From an uncultured Coriobacteriaceae bacterium (GTDB taxonomy: Bacteria > Actinomycetota > Coriobacteriia > Coriobacteriales > Eggerthellaceae), in contig CACXFZ010000222.1 of NCBI GenBank assembly GCA_902767025.1, positions 1-6,546 of the forward strand: a stretch of DNA of 6,546 nucleotides, read 5' to 3'. Below are positions 1 through 6,546 of this stretch, piece by piece. The notes under the pieces are model-generated. The model saw only the letters and a program-made list of their open reading frames with translations, did no database searches and was not told the origin of the DNA. The translations under genes were made by a program, and so were the position numbers. Position 1 is the first letter of the stretch, and each line of letters begins with the position of its first letter.

Positions 1-765
1 AAGCTCCACGTCGTTCAATGTGACGGAGTTCTTGCCTTCGACCACCACGCCCTGCGATCCGTTCGACTCCATCTGCGCGTCGGAAACCGTGATGTCGGCC
101 GTCGAGTAGATAACCGGGGATCCGGTTCCACTGGTGGTGTAGGCGCCCTTGTTCACCGTCACCGTGCCGCCGCCCCGATCGGAACGGATGGCCGCGCTCG
201 AGTTGCCCGTCGTGTCGATGCGAAGGTTCGTGGCATTCATCGTCGCGCCACCGGTGGTCATCAAACCGCCCGAGCAGTTGCCCGTGGTGGATACCACGCT
301 GTCCGAGATGTTCACCGTCGTGCCCTGGCCATAGGAGAAGACTGCGTTTGCATGCGTTCCCGCCGTGTCCACGACCAGATTGCTCAAGTCGAGGGTCGCG
401 CCGTTGGTTGCGAAGACGGCCGCGTTCTCGCCGTAGAAGTCGGCTTCGTCGCCGCTCGATTCCCCCGTCTTCTTCACACCGGCATGTTCTAAGCTCGCCT
501 GCTCCCCGTCTGCCAGGATCGCATGGCCGCCATCGGTTGCATCCTCGTAGGTTTGCGTGATTTCGATGTCCACCGCCGTGGGCACCTTGCTAGCAGGCGT
601 TGACGTCGCCTGGTCGGATGCGCTTGCCGAAGCGCTCTGCTGCACAACAGCCGAAGACGCCTCCTGGACGGTATCGCCCGTTGCAGCACAGCCGCTGAGC
701 GCTACGACGGTCGATGCACCCAGGCAGGCAGCGCACAGCAGCGTTTTGAAAGACCTTGTGTTCAT
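1..765 (-). CDS. Secreted lipoprotein with beta-helix-like repeats (5' part; continues past the left edge)
   Basis: The first 255 residues are visible, and the frame is still open at position 1. The N-terminus is a lipoprotein signal peptide: positive charges (R4, K7), a hydrophobic stretch and the lipobox L23-S-G-C26, so C26 should be lipidated and the protein held on the outer face of the membrane. Residues 27-60 are a Ser/Ala/Gln/Thr-rich linker. From about residue 123 the chain becomes a series of imperfect 23-27-residue units, starting near residues 123, 149, 174, 200, 224 and 247. Each has an alternating hydrophobic strand (TLDLSN, TVNISD, TMNATN, TVTVNK, ITVSDA, VTLNDV) followed by a Gly/Ser/Thr/Asn-rich turn, as expected of a right-handed parallel beta-helix. 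Such proteins in gut bacteria are often adhesins or carbohydrate-binding proteins, but no catalytic residues are visible, so the function is unknown. The ATG at 765 is chosen because it follows an excellent ribosome binding site and starts directly with the signal peptide. Confidence 0.85.
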   Translation of the reverse strand, partial: MNTRSFKTLLCAACLGASTVVALSGCAATGDTVQEASSAVVQQSASASASDQATSTPASKVPTAVDIEITQTYEDATDGGHAILADGEQASLEHAGVKKTGESSGDEADFYGENAAVFATNGATLDLSNLVVDTAGTHANAVFSYGQGTTVNISDSVVSTTGNCSGGLMTTGGATMNATNLRIDTTGNSSAAIRSDRGGGTVTVNKGAYTTSGTGSPVIYSTADITVSDAQMESNGSQGVVVEGKNSVTLNDVEL

Positions 766-770
766 GCGTG

Positions 771-780
771 CTCCTTTCCT
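771..780 (-). promoter_or_regulatory. Ribosome binding site of the lipoprotein gene
   Basis: The minus strand reads AGGAAAGGAG, ending 5 bases before the ATG at 765. It is a strong Shine-Dalgarno sequence and settles the start codon. The rest of the 113-base gap to the ABC transporter gene shows no convincing sigma-70 promoter and no clear terminator. Confidence 0.85.
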
Positions 781-810
781 CTATCGATGAAAGGCATCAT
801 CGCCACCGAA

Positions 811-829
811 CGTTAAAGAATCCTGAAAG
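811..829 (-). promoter_or_regulatory. Possible 11-bp-period direct repeat upstream of the lipoprotein gene
   Basis: On the minus strand the units CTTTCA and CTTTAA begin exactly 11 bases apart, one helical turn. This is the geometry of binding sites for OmpR/PhoB-type response regulators. It lies 46-64 bases before the lipoprotein start codon. A related CCTTTACG lies further upstream and a CCTTTCAT downstream, neither in phase. The units are short and could be chance, so this is only a candidate operator. Confidence 0.2.
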
Positions 830-878
830 GCCGCATGTGCGTAAAGGTTTCGAACACAATTCGATACCTGAGCGACAA

Positions 879-2669
879 CTACGCCTTCAGAGCACCGGTC
901 TGGCGGTCCCACAGGCTGGCGTAGCGGCCGTGGGCGCCGATGAGCTCCTCATGCGTGCCGTCTTCTGCGATCCTGCCATGCTCGAGCACGATGATCCTGT
1001 CCAGGCTGGCAACCGTCGACAGGCGATGCGCGACCACGATGGCGGTGCGGCCCTGCATCAGATTCGCCAGGGCCTGCTGGATCAGGGCCTCGCTTTCGGA
1101 GTCGAGGGCGCTCGTGGCCTCGTCCAGGACCAGGATCGGCCGATCTGCCAGGATGGCGCGTGCGATGGCAACGCGTTGCCGCTGGCCGCCGGAGAGCTTC
1201 ACGCCGCGCTCGCCGGTGACGGTGTCAAACCCTTCGGGCAGCTGCTCGATGAAGTCAAGCGCATTTGCCTGCCTTGCGGCTTCGCGGATCTCTTCCATCG
1301 ACGCATCGGGCTTGCCGTACGCGATGTTTTCGGCAACCGTGCGATGGAACAGCAGGGGCTCCTGGGGAACGTAGGCGATCTGGCGGCGCAGGCTCTGCTG
1401 CGTGCAGGCGGCCACATCCTGGCCATCCACCTTGATCGTCCCTTCCTGCACGTCTGCCAAGCGCAGAAGCAGCTTCGTCAACGTGGTCTTGCCCGACCCC
1501 GACACGCCCACCAGGCCGATTCGCTGGCCCGCAGGGATGTGCAGGTCGAAACCGTCGAACACCGTGGTTACCGCGTCGCCGTCGGTGTAGGAGAAGCGCA
1601 GGTCCTCGAAATCGATGCTGCCGTGCTCAACCTCGAGCGGACGCGCGCCTTCCCTGTCCGCCACCAAGCGCGGCTCGTCCAGGATCTCGGTCATGCCGGA
1701 TGCGTCGCCGAAGGCGCGGTTCAGGCGCTGCAGGCCCGCATTGATGAAGTTGAATTGGTTGGTGACGTTGTACGTATAGGTGAACATCATCACCAGCGTG
1801 CCAGCCGTGATGCCGAACCACGCGTTTCCACCTGCGATGAAGATGGTCACCACGCTCATGATCGCAAGCGCGATGCAGGCCGTGATGATGCCACGCGCCA
1901 GGCTGGACATCATGCGCTTGGAATCGCGCGCCACCACTTCCCTGTTCGCCTCGTCGAACAGCCCGCGCTCGTAATCCTCGCGCCCGTAGGTTTTCACCGT
2001 CAGGATGTTCGCCACGCTGTCCGACAGCTCGCCGGAAAGCTGGTTCTGGGCGCCCGCTGCTTCCTCGTTCAGGTTCAGGATGCGCTTGTACATGCGGTAG
2101 CTGACGAACGCGTAGATGGCAAGCATCACCATCAGGATGGCCGTGTAGAGCGGCACGCGCGGGCCCAGCAGGATGCAGATGAACACGATGGCCTCGGTTA
2201 TCGGCAGCACCGGCCAGGTGACCACCTCGATGAGCTGGTTGTAGCTGTTCATGAACTTCGTCGTCTGGCTCACCAGCGTGCCGCCGAAGCGGTTGGAATG
2301 AAAACTCATCGACTGGTTGCACAGCGCATCGAAGCACATCGTGGCCAGGTCGTAGGAGACGGCGATCTCCAACTTCCACAAGGTGTAGTCCTGCAGCTTG
2401 CTGAACGCCTGGCCGAATAGGTTGATGAGCACCAGGGCAAGGATGTAGGGACCGAACACTTCGAAGACCTGGTCGGGTGCCACGGGGTCGGCGCCGACCC
2501 TGTCGACGATCAGGCTCATGACGTACGGGTTCATGTAGGTGAGCAGCAAGCCGAAGCCGATCGTGGACAGTATGAGCACGACGAACAGACCCAGGTGGTT
2601 GCGGGTGACCATCCAGAAGTAGTGGAGCGTGCGCATCGTCACGCTGGTGTTGTTGGCTCGTGCAGACAT
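879..2669 (-). CDS. ABC exporter half-transporter (fused membrane and ATPase domains, multidrug/lipid-exporter type)
   Basis: This 596-residue protein has the classic half-exporter layout. An N-terminal membrane domain has about six hydrophobic segments (near residues 25-46, 70-89, 153-170, 174-192, 259-281 and 285-300). The C-terminal ATPase domain runs from about 350. The ATPase is complete: Walker A G388-VSGSGKT-395, Q-loop Q436, signature LSGGQ 492-496, Walker B ILVLD 512-516 with catalytic E517, D-loop SALD 520-523 and H-loop H548. The family (MsbA/BmrA/Sav1866-like) works as a dimer, pumping drugs, lipids or peptides outward at the expense of ATP. The substrate cannot be told from sequence. 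No second half-transporter gene is next to it here, so it may homodimerise. The ATG at 2669 sits just before the first charged and aromatic segment but has no Shine-Dalgarno sequence; neither does the next in-frame ATG at 2636. A longer reading upstream runs into priA and is not a credible start. Confidence 0.93.
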   Translation of the reverse strand: MSARANNTSVTMRTLHYFWMVTRNHLGLFVVLILSTIGFGLLLTYMNPYVMSLIVDRVGADPVAPDQVFEVFGPYILALVLINLFGQAFSKLQDYTLWKLEIAVSYDLATMCFDALCNQSMSFHSNRFGGTLVSQTTKFMNSYNQLIEVVTWPVLPITEAIVFICILLGPRVPLYTAILMVMLAIYAFVSYRMYKRILNLNEEAAGAQNQLSGELSDSVANILTVKTYGREDYERGLFDEANREVVARDSKRMMSSLARGIITACIALAIMSVVTIFIAGGNAWFGITAGTLVMMFTYTYNVTNQFNFINAGLQRLNRAFGDASGMTEILDEPRLVADREGARPLEVEHGSIDFEDLRFSYTDGDAVTTVFDGFDLHIPAGQRIGLVGVSGSGKTTLTKLLLRLADVQEGTIKVDGQDVAACTQQSLRRQIAYVPQEPLLFHRTVAENIAYGKPDASMEEIREAARQANALDFIEQLPEGFDTVTGERGVKLSGGQRQRVAIARAILADRPILVLDEATSALDSESEALIQQALANLMQGRTAIVVAHRLSTVASLDRIIVLEHGRIAEDGTHEELIGAHGRYASLWDRQTGALKA

Positions 2670-2677
2670 GAACAGGG

Positions 2678-2683
2678 ATTGTA
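2678..2683 (-). promoter_or_regulatory. Candidate -10 box for the ABC exporter gene (leaderless start)
   Basis: The minus strand reads TACAAT, one base from the sigma-70 consensus, with only 8 bases between it and the A of the ATG at 2669. Transcription would therefore begin at or within a couple of bases of the start codon, giving a leaderless mRNA. That fits the absence of a ribosome binding site. No good -35 hexamer is seen at the standard spacing; the best is a 4-of-6 match (GTGCCA) at 19 bases, inside the palindrome. Confidence 0.4.
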
Positions 2684-2695
2684 CTGCAAAACGAC

Positions 2696-2709
2696 CGTGC
2701 CGTGGCACG
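2696..2709 (-). repeat. Perfect palindrome CGTGCC-AC-GGCACG between priA and the ABC gene
   Basis: A 14-base perfect inverted repeat begins 47 bases after the priA stop codon. On the minus strand it is followed three bases later by a run of four T, so it could act as a weak intrinsic terminator for priA. The hairpin is short, about five pairs with a four-base loop, and the T-run is poor. It also occupies the -35 region of the candidate ABC promoter, where a repressor operator would sit. The sequence does not decide between these roles. Confidence 0.4.
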
Positions 2710-2755
2710 CATGCGCAAAGCCATACGAATACCAGAGCGAATGGAACACGAACGG

Positions 2756-5059
2756 CTACAGGAGCGAATACGGGTCCACGTCCACGGCCACGTTGACATC
2801 GTGTGCGCACGTGCGCGAACGGAACAGCGGCGCGAGGGTTTCTCCCACCGCGGCGTCCACAGGCGCCTTGACCGTGATGTGGAAGTGCCAATCGCCGCGC
2901 AGGCGCTCGAAGATGCACGGCGTGGGGGGAAGCACCACCCAGTCCGCCACCGATTGATGCTGCAGCAGCGACATGATCGAGCGGTAAAGCGAGTCGGCCT
3001 CGTCTTCGACCTCCTGCCTGTCCGGTCCCCACAGGCGCACATCGGCCAGGCGCGCGAACGGCGGGTACTTCAGCAGGCGGCGCTTGGGAAGCTCGTCGGA
3101 CAAGAACAGGTGCCGGTCGTAGGTGGCCGCAGCGCGGATGGCAACCGAACCCGGGTCGTGGGTCTGCACGATCACGCGCCCGGGCAGGTCCGCCCGCCCG
3201 GCACGCCCCGCCACCTGCTCGATCAGGTCGAAGGTGCGCTCCCCCGCCCGGAAGTCGGGAAGCCGCAGCTGCGTGTCGGCGTGGACGACGCCGACGAGCG
3301 TGACGTCGTCGAAGTCGAGTCCCTTGGCGATCATCTGGGTGCCCAGCAGCACCGCAGGGCCTTCGCATGCGAACTGCTCGAGCAGGCGCTGGTGGTCTCC
3401 CTTGTTCTTCGTCGTGTCCGCGTCCATGCGTATCACGCGCGCATCCACGTCGCCGAACGCTTCGATCAGGTTCACCAGGTCGACTTCCACGCGCTGCGTG
3501 CCGGCGCCCAGGCGCTTCAGATACGGGCTGCCGCAAGCAGGGCAGGTGCTCGGGGCGGGAACGGATGCGCCGCAGTGATGGCACACGAGCATGTTTCCCT
3601 GCTCGTGGTAGGTGTAGCTCAGCGAGCAATCGGGGCATTCGGGCACGAACCCGCATTCCCGGCACAGCAGGAACTTCGCGAATCCGCGCTGGTTCAGAAG
3701 CAGGACGGCCTTCTGTCCCAGGGAGAGCACCTCGTGCAGCGCGCGGGACAGGCGCTTCGAGAACATCGACCTGCTGCCATCGGCGAACTCACGCGTCATG
3801 TCGACGACTTCGATGGCCGGCAGAGGACGGCCGTTGGCGCGCTCTGGCAGGGACACGATGCTCCACAGCGGGTCGTGTTCGGACCGGTAGAGCGCCTCGA
3901 CCGAGGGCGTGGCCGATCCCAGCACCAGCGTGGCGCCCATCCGTTGCGCCATGTACGCTGCGACATCGCGTGATACGTAGCGCGGTGCGTTTTCCTGCTT
4001 GTAGGTGCTTTCGTGCTCTTCGTCGATGATGATCAGGCCCACGTCGCGCATCGGGGCGAACAGGGCACTGCGGGCTCCGACGACCACGCGTGCGCTGCCC
4101 TGCGCTATCAGGTCCCACTGGTCGTAGCGCTCACCCGTGCTCATGCGCGAATGGAGCACGGCCACCATGTCGCCGAAACGGCCGCGGAAACGCGCCACGG
4201 TCTGCGGTGTCAGCGAGATCTCGGGCACGAGCACGATGCCGCTGCGGCCCTGGCTCACCACCTGCTCGAGTGCCTGCAAATACACCTCGGTCTTGCCCGA
4301 CCCGGTCACGCCATCGACGACAACCACGCTTCCGTTTGCCTCAGCGCATGCCTTCTGTATATGCTCCAGGGCGTTTGCCTGCCCTTGGGTCAGCTCCACC
4401 GGTGCGGGCCGCTCGAAGGACACCACGCCGCATTCGCCATCGGGTGCGGGAACGCCGCGCATCCGCCGTTTGCGCTCGATGACGACGACGTCCTTGCCGG
4501 CAAGGGAATTCAGCGACGAGTTGACGTTTCCGAACTCGGTTGCCAGCTCGGCAACGCGCAGCTCGCCCGATTTCAACGCATCAAGGATGGCCTGCTGCTT
4601 CACGGCGTTTGCCCGCGGTTTGTAGTCCGCTGCCGCAGGTCCCAGCCTCACCCAGCGGTCGTCCACCTCGCCCACCGCAGGGCGCTCGACCACCCAGGCG
4701 TGCCCGACCTTCTTCATCGACGGAACGCCGCCCGGCGGGGTGAACAGCTTCACGCAATCGCTCAACGGCGCCACGTAGTGATCCGCCATCCACATGATGC
4801 AGGCAGCCGCGTCCTCGCCGAAGAAGGGGCCTGCCAGCACCTCGTAGATTTCCCTCATCTTGGAAGGGTCTATTCCCAGGCTTGCAGGATCGGCGTCCTC
4901 GTTGACGCTGATGACGAACCCGCAAGCCTGACGGCGACCGAAAGGCACCCGTACCACGCAGCCCACCGACACGTCCGTCAGGTGCGCAGGGATGGCATAG
5001 CTGTATGCGCCCCCCAGGGCCTGCGTCTTGATGTCTAATATGACCGAAGCGATGTTCAT
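2756..5059 (-). CDS. priA: Primosomal protein N' (PriA), replication-restart DNA helicase
   Basis: This 767-residue protein is full length for PriA. PriA recognises stalled or collapsed replication forks, unwinds the lagging arm 3'-5' and directs reloading of the replicative helicase. The N-terminal DNA-binding part starts MNIASVILD and carries the typical RVPFGRR (residues 37-43). Helicase motifs follow in order: Walker A VTGSGKT 251-257, DEEH box 346-349, GSATPS 381-386, GTQMIAKG 573-580 and QVAGRAGR 615-622. The zinc-binding insert has all eight cysteines (466, 469, 475, 478, 493, 496, 506, 509). The C-terminus ends in the family's usual VDVDP..LL. All catalytic motifs are intact, unlike the degenerate mycobacterial type. 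The ATG at 5059 matches the family N-terminus; its only Shine-Dalgarno candidate, AAGGA at 5073-5077, is 13 bases away, so initiation may be weak or coupled. It lies 70 bases after metK on the same strand with no clear terminator between, suggesting co-transcription. Confidence 0.97.
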   Translation of the reverse strand: MNIASVILDIKTQALGGAYSYAIPAHLTDVSVGCVVRVPFGRRQACGFVISVNEDADPASLGIDPSKMREIYEVLAGPFFGEDAAACIMWMADHYVAPLSDCVKLFTPPGGVPSMKKVGHAWVVERPAVGEVDDRWVRLGPAAADYKPRANAVKQQAILDALKSGELRVAELATEFGNVNSSLNSLAGKDVVVIERKRRMRGVPAPDGECGVVSFERPAPVELTQGQANALEHIQKACAEANGSVVVVDGVTGSGKTEVYLQALEQVVSQGRSGIVLVPEISLTPQTVARFRGRFGDMVAVLHSRMSTGERYDQWDLIAQGSARVVVGARSALFAPMRDVGLIIIDEEHESTYKQENAPRYVSRDVAAYMAQRMGATLVLGSATPSVEALYRSEHDPLWSIVSLPERANGRPLPAIEVVDMTREFADGSRSMFSKRLSRALHEVLSLGQKAVLLLNQRGFAKFLLCRECGFVPECPDCSLSYTYHEQGNMLVCHHCGASVPAPSTCPACGSPYLKRLGAGTQRVEVDLVNLIEAFGDVDARVIRMDADTTKNKGDHQRLLEQFACEGPAVLLGTQMIAKGLDFDDVTLVGVVHADTQLRLPDFRAGERTFDLIEQVAGRAGRADLPGRVIVQTHDPGSVAIRAAATYDRHLFLSDELPKRRLLKYPPFARLADVRLWGPDRQEVEDEADSLYRSIMSLLQHQSVADWVVLPPTPCIFERLRGDWHFHITVKAPVDAAVGETLAPLFRSRTCAHDVNVAVDVDPYSLL

Positions 5060-5129
5060 CGTATCGAGCGCATCCTTCGAGCGTTTTGCCCAATCGTCCA
5101 GGCGGCAACGTTAGTGCGCTTGGGTGCGC

Positions 5130-6398
5130 CTACAGGTTGCATGCAGCACGCAGCTCGTCCACCCTGTTCGTCTGCTCCCACGTGAATTCGGGCAGCTCTC
5201 GACCGAAATGACCGTACGCGGATGTCTTGCGGTAGATCGGACGGTACAGGTCAAGCGCGGCGATGATGGCGGCCGGCCGCAGGTCGAACACCTCCGAGAC
5301 GGCACGCTCGATGTCCTCGACGGGAACCGCGTTCGTCCCAAACGTCTCGACGAGCACCGACAGCGGGCGCGAAACGCCGATGGCGTAGGCGAACTGGACT
5401 TCGCATTTCTTCGCCAGGCCCGCCGCCACAATGTTCTTCGCCACCCAGCGTGCCGCGTATGCAGCCGAACGGTCGACCTTGGTGGCGTCCTTGCCGCTGA
5501 ATGCACCGCCGCCGTGCCTGCCCATGCCGCCGTAGGTGTCGACGATGATCTTGCGTCCCGTCAGGCCCGTGTCGCCCATTGGGCCGCCCACGACGAACCT
5601 GCCCGTGGGGTTCACGTACACGTCCGCACCGTCCCAGTCGATGTCCTCGTTGTCCAGCACCGGCGAAATGACATGCTCGATGATGTCGGCCCTGATCTGG
5701 TCGGAGTCGACGCCGTCCGCATGCTGTGTGGACACCAGCACGGTTTTCACGCACACAGGCGCATCGTCGGCGTACTCCACCGACACCTGCGTCTTCCCGT
5801 CGGGGCGCAGGTATGGCACGATGCCCTCCTTGCGCACCTGCGTCAGGCGCTCGGCAAGGCGATGCGCCAGGTAGATGGGCATGGGCATGAGCGTCTTCGT
5901 CTCGTCGCAGGCGTATCCGAACATCACGCCCTGGTCGCCCGCGCCGATCAGATCGAACTCGTCATCGCCGCTTGCCGTGCCCTGCTGCACCTCGTAACTG
6001 CAGTCGACGCCCATTGCGATGTCGGCGGACTGAGGATGGATGTAGTTGGCAACGGCGCAGGATGCGGCGTCGAAGCCCATGTCGGAGCCCGTGTAGCCGA
6101 TGTCGCGGACGACGTCGCGCACGATCTCGTCGACGTCCACGTAACCCTGCGTGCGGACCTCGCCCATCACCGTGATGATTCCCGTGGTGGTGAAGGTCTC
6201 GATGGCGCACCGGACGTTTTCCACTTTGGCGGGAACGCCGCTGCGCGGGGAGACGTAGCCGTCTTCCTGCAGCTTCATCTCGCGTTCCAGAATGGCGTCC
6301 AGGATCGCATCGGACACCTGGTCGCAGATCTTGTCGGGGTGCCCTTCTGTCACCGATTCCGATGTGAACACGTACGAACGCTTGCTGTCTGTTGTCAT
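5130..6398 (-). CDS. metK: S-adenosylmethionine synthetase (methionine adenosyltransferase)
   Basis: The 422-residue product makes S-adenosylmethionine, the main cellular methyl donor, from methionine and ATP in the cytoplasm. Family signatures are all present: the N-terminal ATP-binding stretch FTSESVTEGHPDKICDQ (11-27, with H20), the GAGDQG...GY motif (152-162), the glycine-rich GGGAFSGKD phosphate-binding loop (296-304) and the C-terminal YGHFGR (395-400). The length is slightly above the usual 380-410, with no sign of truncation or frameshift. The frame is open back to an ATG at 6488, but the ATG at 6398 is preferred. It has GGAGG six bases upstream and starts at the conserved N-terminus, while the extra 30 residues resemble nothing in the family and would cover the likely promoter. 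It is the first visible gene of a probable metK-priA transcription unit. Confidence 0.98.
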   Translation of the reverse strand: MTTDSKRSYVFTSESVTEGHPDKICDQVSDAILDAILEREMKLQEDGYVSPRSGVPAKVENVRCAIETFTTTGIITVMGEVRTQGYVDVDEIVRDVVRDIGYTGSDMGFDAASCAVANYIHPQSADIAMGVDCSYEVQQGTASGDDEFDLIGAGDQGVMFGYACDETKTLMPMPIYLAHRLAERLTQVRKEGIVPYLRPDGKTQVSVEYADDAPVCVKTVLVSTQHADGVDSDQIRADIIEHVISPVLDNEDIDWDGADVYVNPTGRFVVGGPMGDTGLTGRKIIVDTYGGMGRHGGGAFSGKDATKVDRSAAYAARWVAKNIVAAGLAKKCEVQFAYAIGVSRPLSVLVETFGTNAVPVEDIERAVSEVFDLRPAAIIAALDLYRPIYRKTSAYGHFGRELPEFTWEQTNRVDELRAACNL

Positions 6399-6404
6399 TT
6401 CACG

Positions 6405-6409
6405 CCTCC
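6405..6409 (-). promoter_or_regulatory. Ribosome binding site of metK
   Basis: The minus strand reads GGAGG, six bases before the ATG at 6398. It decides between this start and the upstream in-frame ATG at 6488. Confidence 0.85.
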
Positions 6410-6439
6410 GAAAACTCACTCGCGTTTCTGGTTGTATCG

Positions 6440-6467
6440 GCACAGAATAATACACGCAAACCTGTGC
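6440..6467 (-). repeat. Inverted repeat GCACAG-N16-CTGTGC around the metK -10 box
   Basis: Two perfect 6-base arms (6440-6445 and 6462-6467) flank the candidate -10 box. The position would suit an operator for a dimeric regulator of metK. Arms of this length with this spacer arise often by chance, so the call is tentative. Confidence 0.25.
6447..6452 (-). promoter_or_regulatory. Candidate -10 box of the metK promoter
   Basis: The minus strand reads TATTAT, one mismatch from consensus, in an AT-rich patch within otherwise GC-rich DNA. It would give a leader of roughly 40 bases, too short for a SAM riboswitch, and no riboswitch-like structure is seen. The best -35 match, TTGCCA at 6474-6479, is 21 bases away, longer than the usual 16-18, so the promoter may rely on an activator or on another -35. 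Confidence 0.35.
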
Positions 6468-6546
6468 ATTCCATGGCAACACGGTCACGCACGGCGGGTA
6501 AGAACGCTAAATATGCACGCGCTGCGCTCGAGCCGGCATGCCCGAT

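Noticed and set aside
850..864. Inverted repeat TCGAA-TTGTG-TTCGA after the ABC exporter stop
   Set aside because: The stem is five pairs and AT-rich with no following T-run, so it is not credible as a terminator; it is noted only as a small dyad.
756..2420. Long plus-strand open frame (554 codons) opposite the ABC exporter
   Set aside because: It lies antisense to a gene with all ABC motifs, its product is rich in His, Arg, Gln and Asp with no recognisable domain, and it is the expected shadow of GC-rich codon use.
3318..3341. Leu in place of His in the PriA motif AKG-H-DF (here AKGLDF)
   Set aside because: From general family knowledge this position varies between lineages, and all neighbouring motifs are intact, so it is not evidence of a defective enzyme.
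2670..3665. N-terminal extension of the ABC exporter frame into priA
   Set aside because: The extra 332 residues are Arg/Ala/Pro/Gly-rich translation of priA in the wrong frame; the exporter family starts close to its first membrane segment, as the ATG at 2669 does.
2702..5038. Long plus-strand open frames (423 and 341 codons) opposite priA
   Set aside because: They are antisense to an unmistakable priA, have similar biased composition, no domain motifs and no ribosome binding sites.
5060..5129. Terminator between metK and priA
   Set aside because: Only a five-pair TTGCC/GGCAA stem with a 13-base loop and no T-run was found, too weak to call.
6399..6488. 30-residue N-terminal extension of MetK
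   Set aside because: The family N-terminus and a good ribosome binding site both point to the ATG at 6398, and the extension covers the candidate promoter.
6500..6546. Cluster of short palindromes (for example GGCATGCC and CTCGAG) at the right edge
   Set aside because: Six- to eight-base palindromes are common in GC-rich DNA and show no spacing or conservation signal here.

Overview
The window is GC-rich bacterial DNA in which every convincing gene lies on the minus strand. Read in the direction of transcription (right to left) the order is metK (S-adenosylmethionine synthetase), priA (replication-restart helicase), a half-size ABC exporter, and the 5' part of a secreted lipoprotein with beta-helix-like repeats that runs off the left edge. 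No RNA gene, CRISPR array, insertion sequence or phage gene was seen. The largest non-coding stretches are about 113, 86 and 70 bases between genes and 148 bases at the right edge.

The composition, the gut-type repeat lipoprotein and the metK-priA pairing suggest a high-GC Gram-positive anaerobe, most likely of the Coriobacteriia (Eggerthella/Slackia-like). This is inference: no rRNA or other taxonomic marker is present. The PriA keeps intact helicase motifs. Mycobacterial-type PriA proteins have lost theirs, so this feature also points away from that group.

Region by region: 6399-6546 is the metK leader, with a good ribosome binding site, a plausible -10 box and a 6-bp inverted repeat around that box. 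5130-6398 is a complete metK. After a 70-base gap without a convincing terminator comes priA (2756-5059), so the two are probably co-transcribed. The 86-base gap after priA holds a perfect short palindrome and a near-consensus -10 box placed so that the ABC gene mRNA would start at or next to its ATG, which has no ribosome binding site: a candidate leaderless transcript. The ABC exporter occupies 879-2669. The next 113 bases hold a weak direct repeat and a strong ribosome binding site for the lipoprotein (765 to beyond position 1).

metK and priA are core housekeeping genes (methyl-donor synthesis; restart of stalled replication forks). The ABC exporter and lipoprotein act at the cell envelope and need not be functionally tied to them. 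I see no new multi-gene system here. The points most worth a second look are the leaderless-looking start of the ABC gene with its adjacent palindrome, and the truncated repeat lipoprotein at the left edge.
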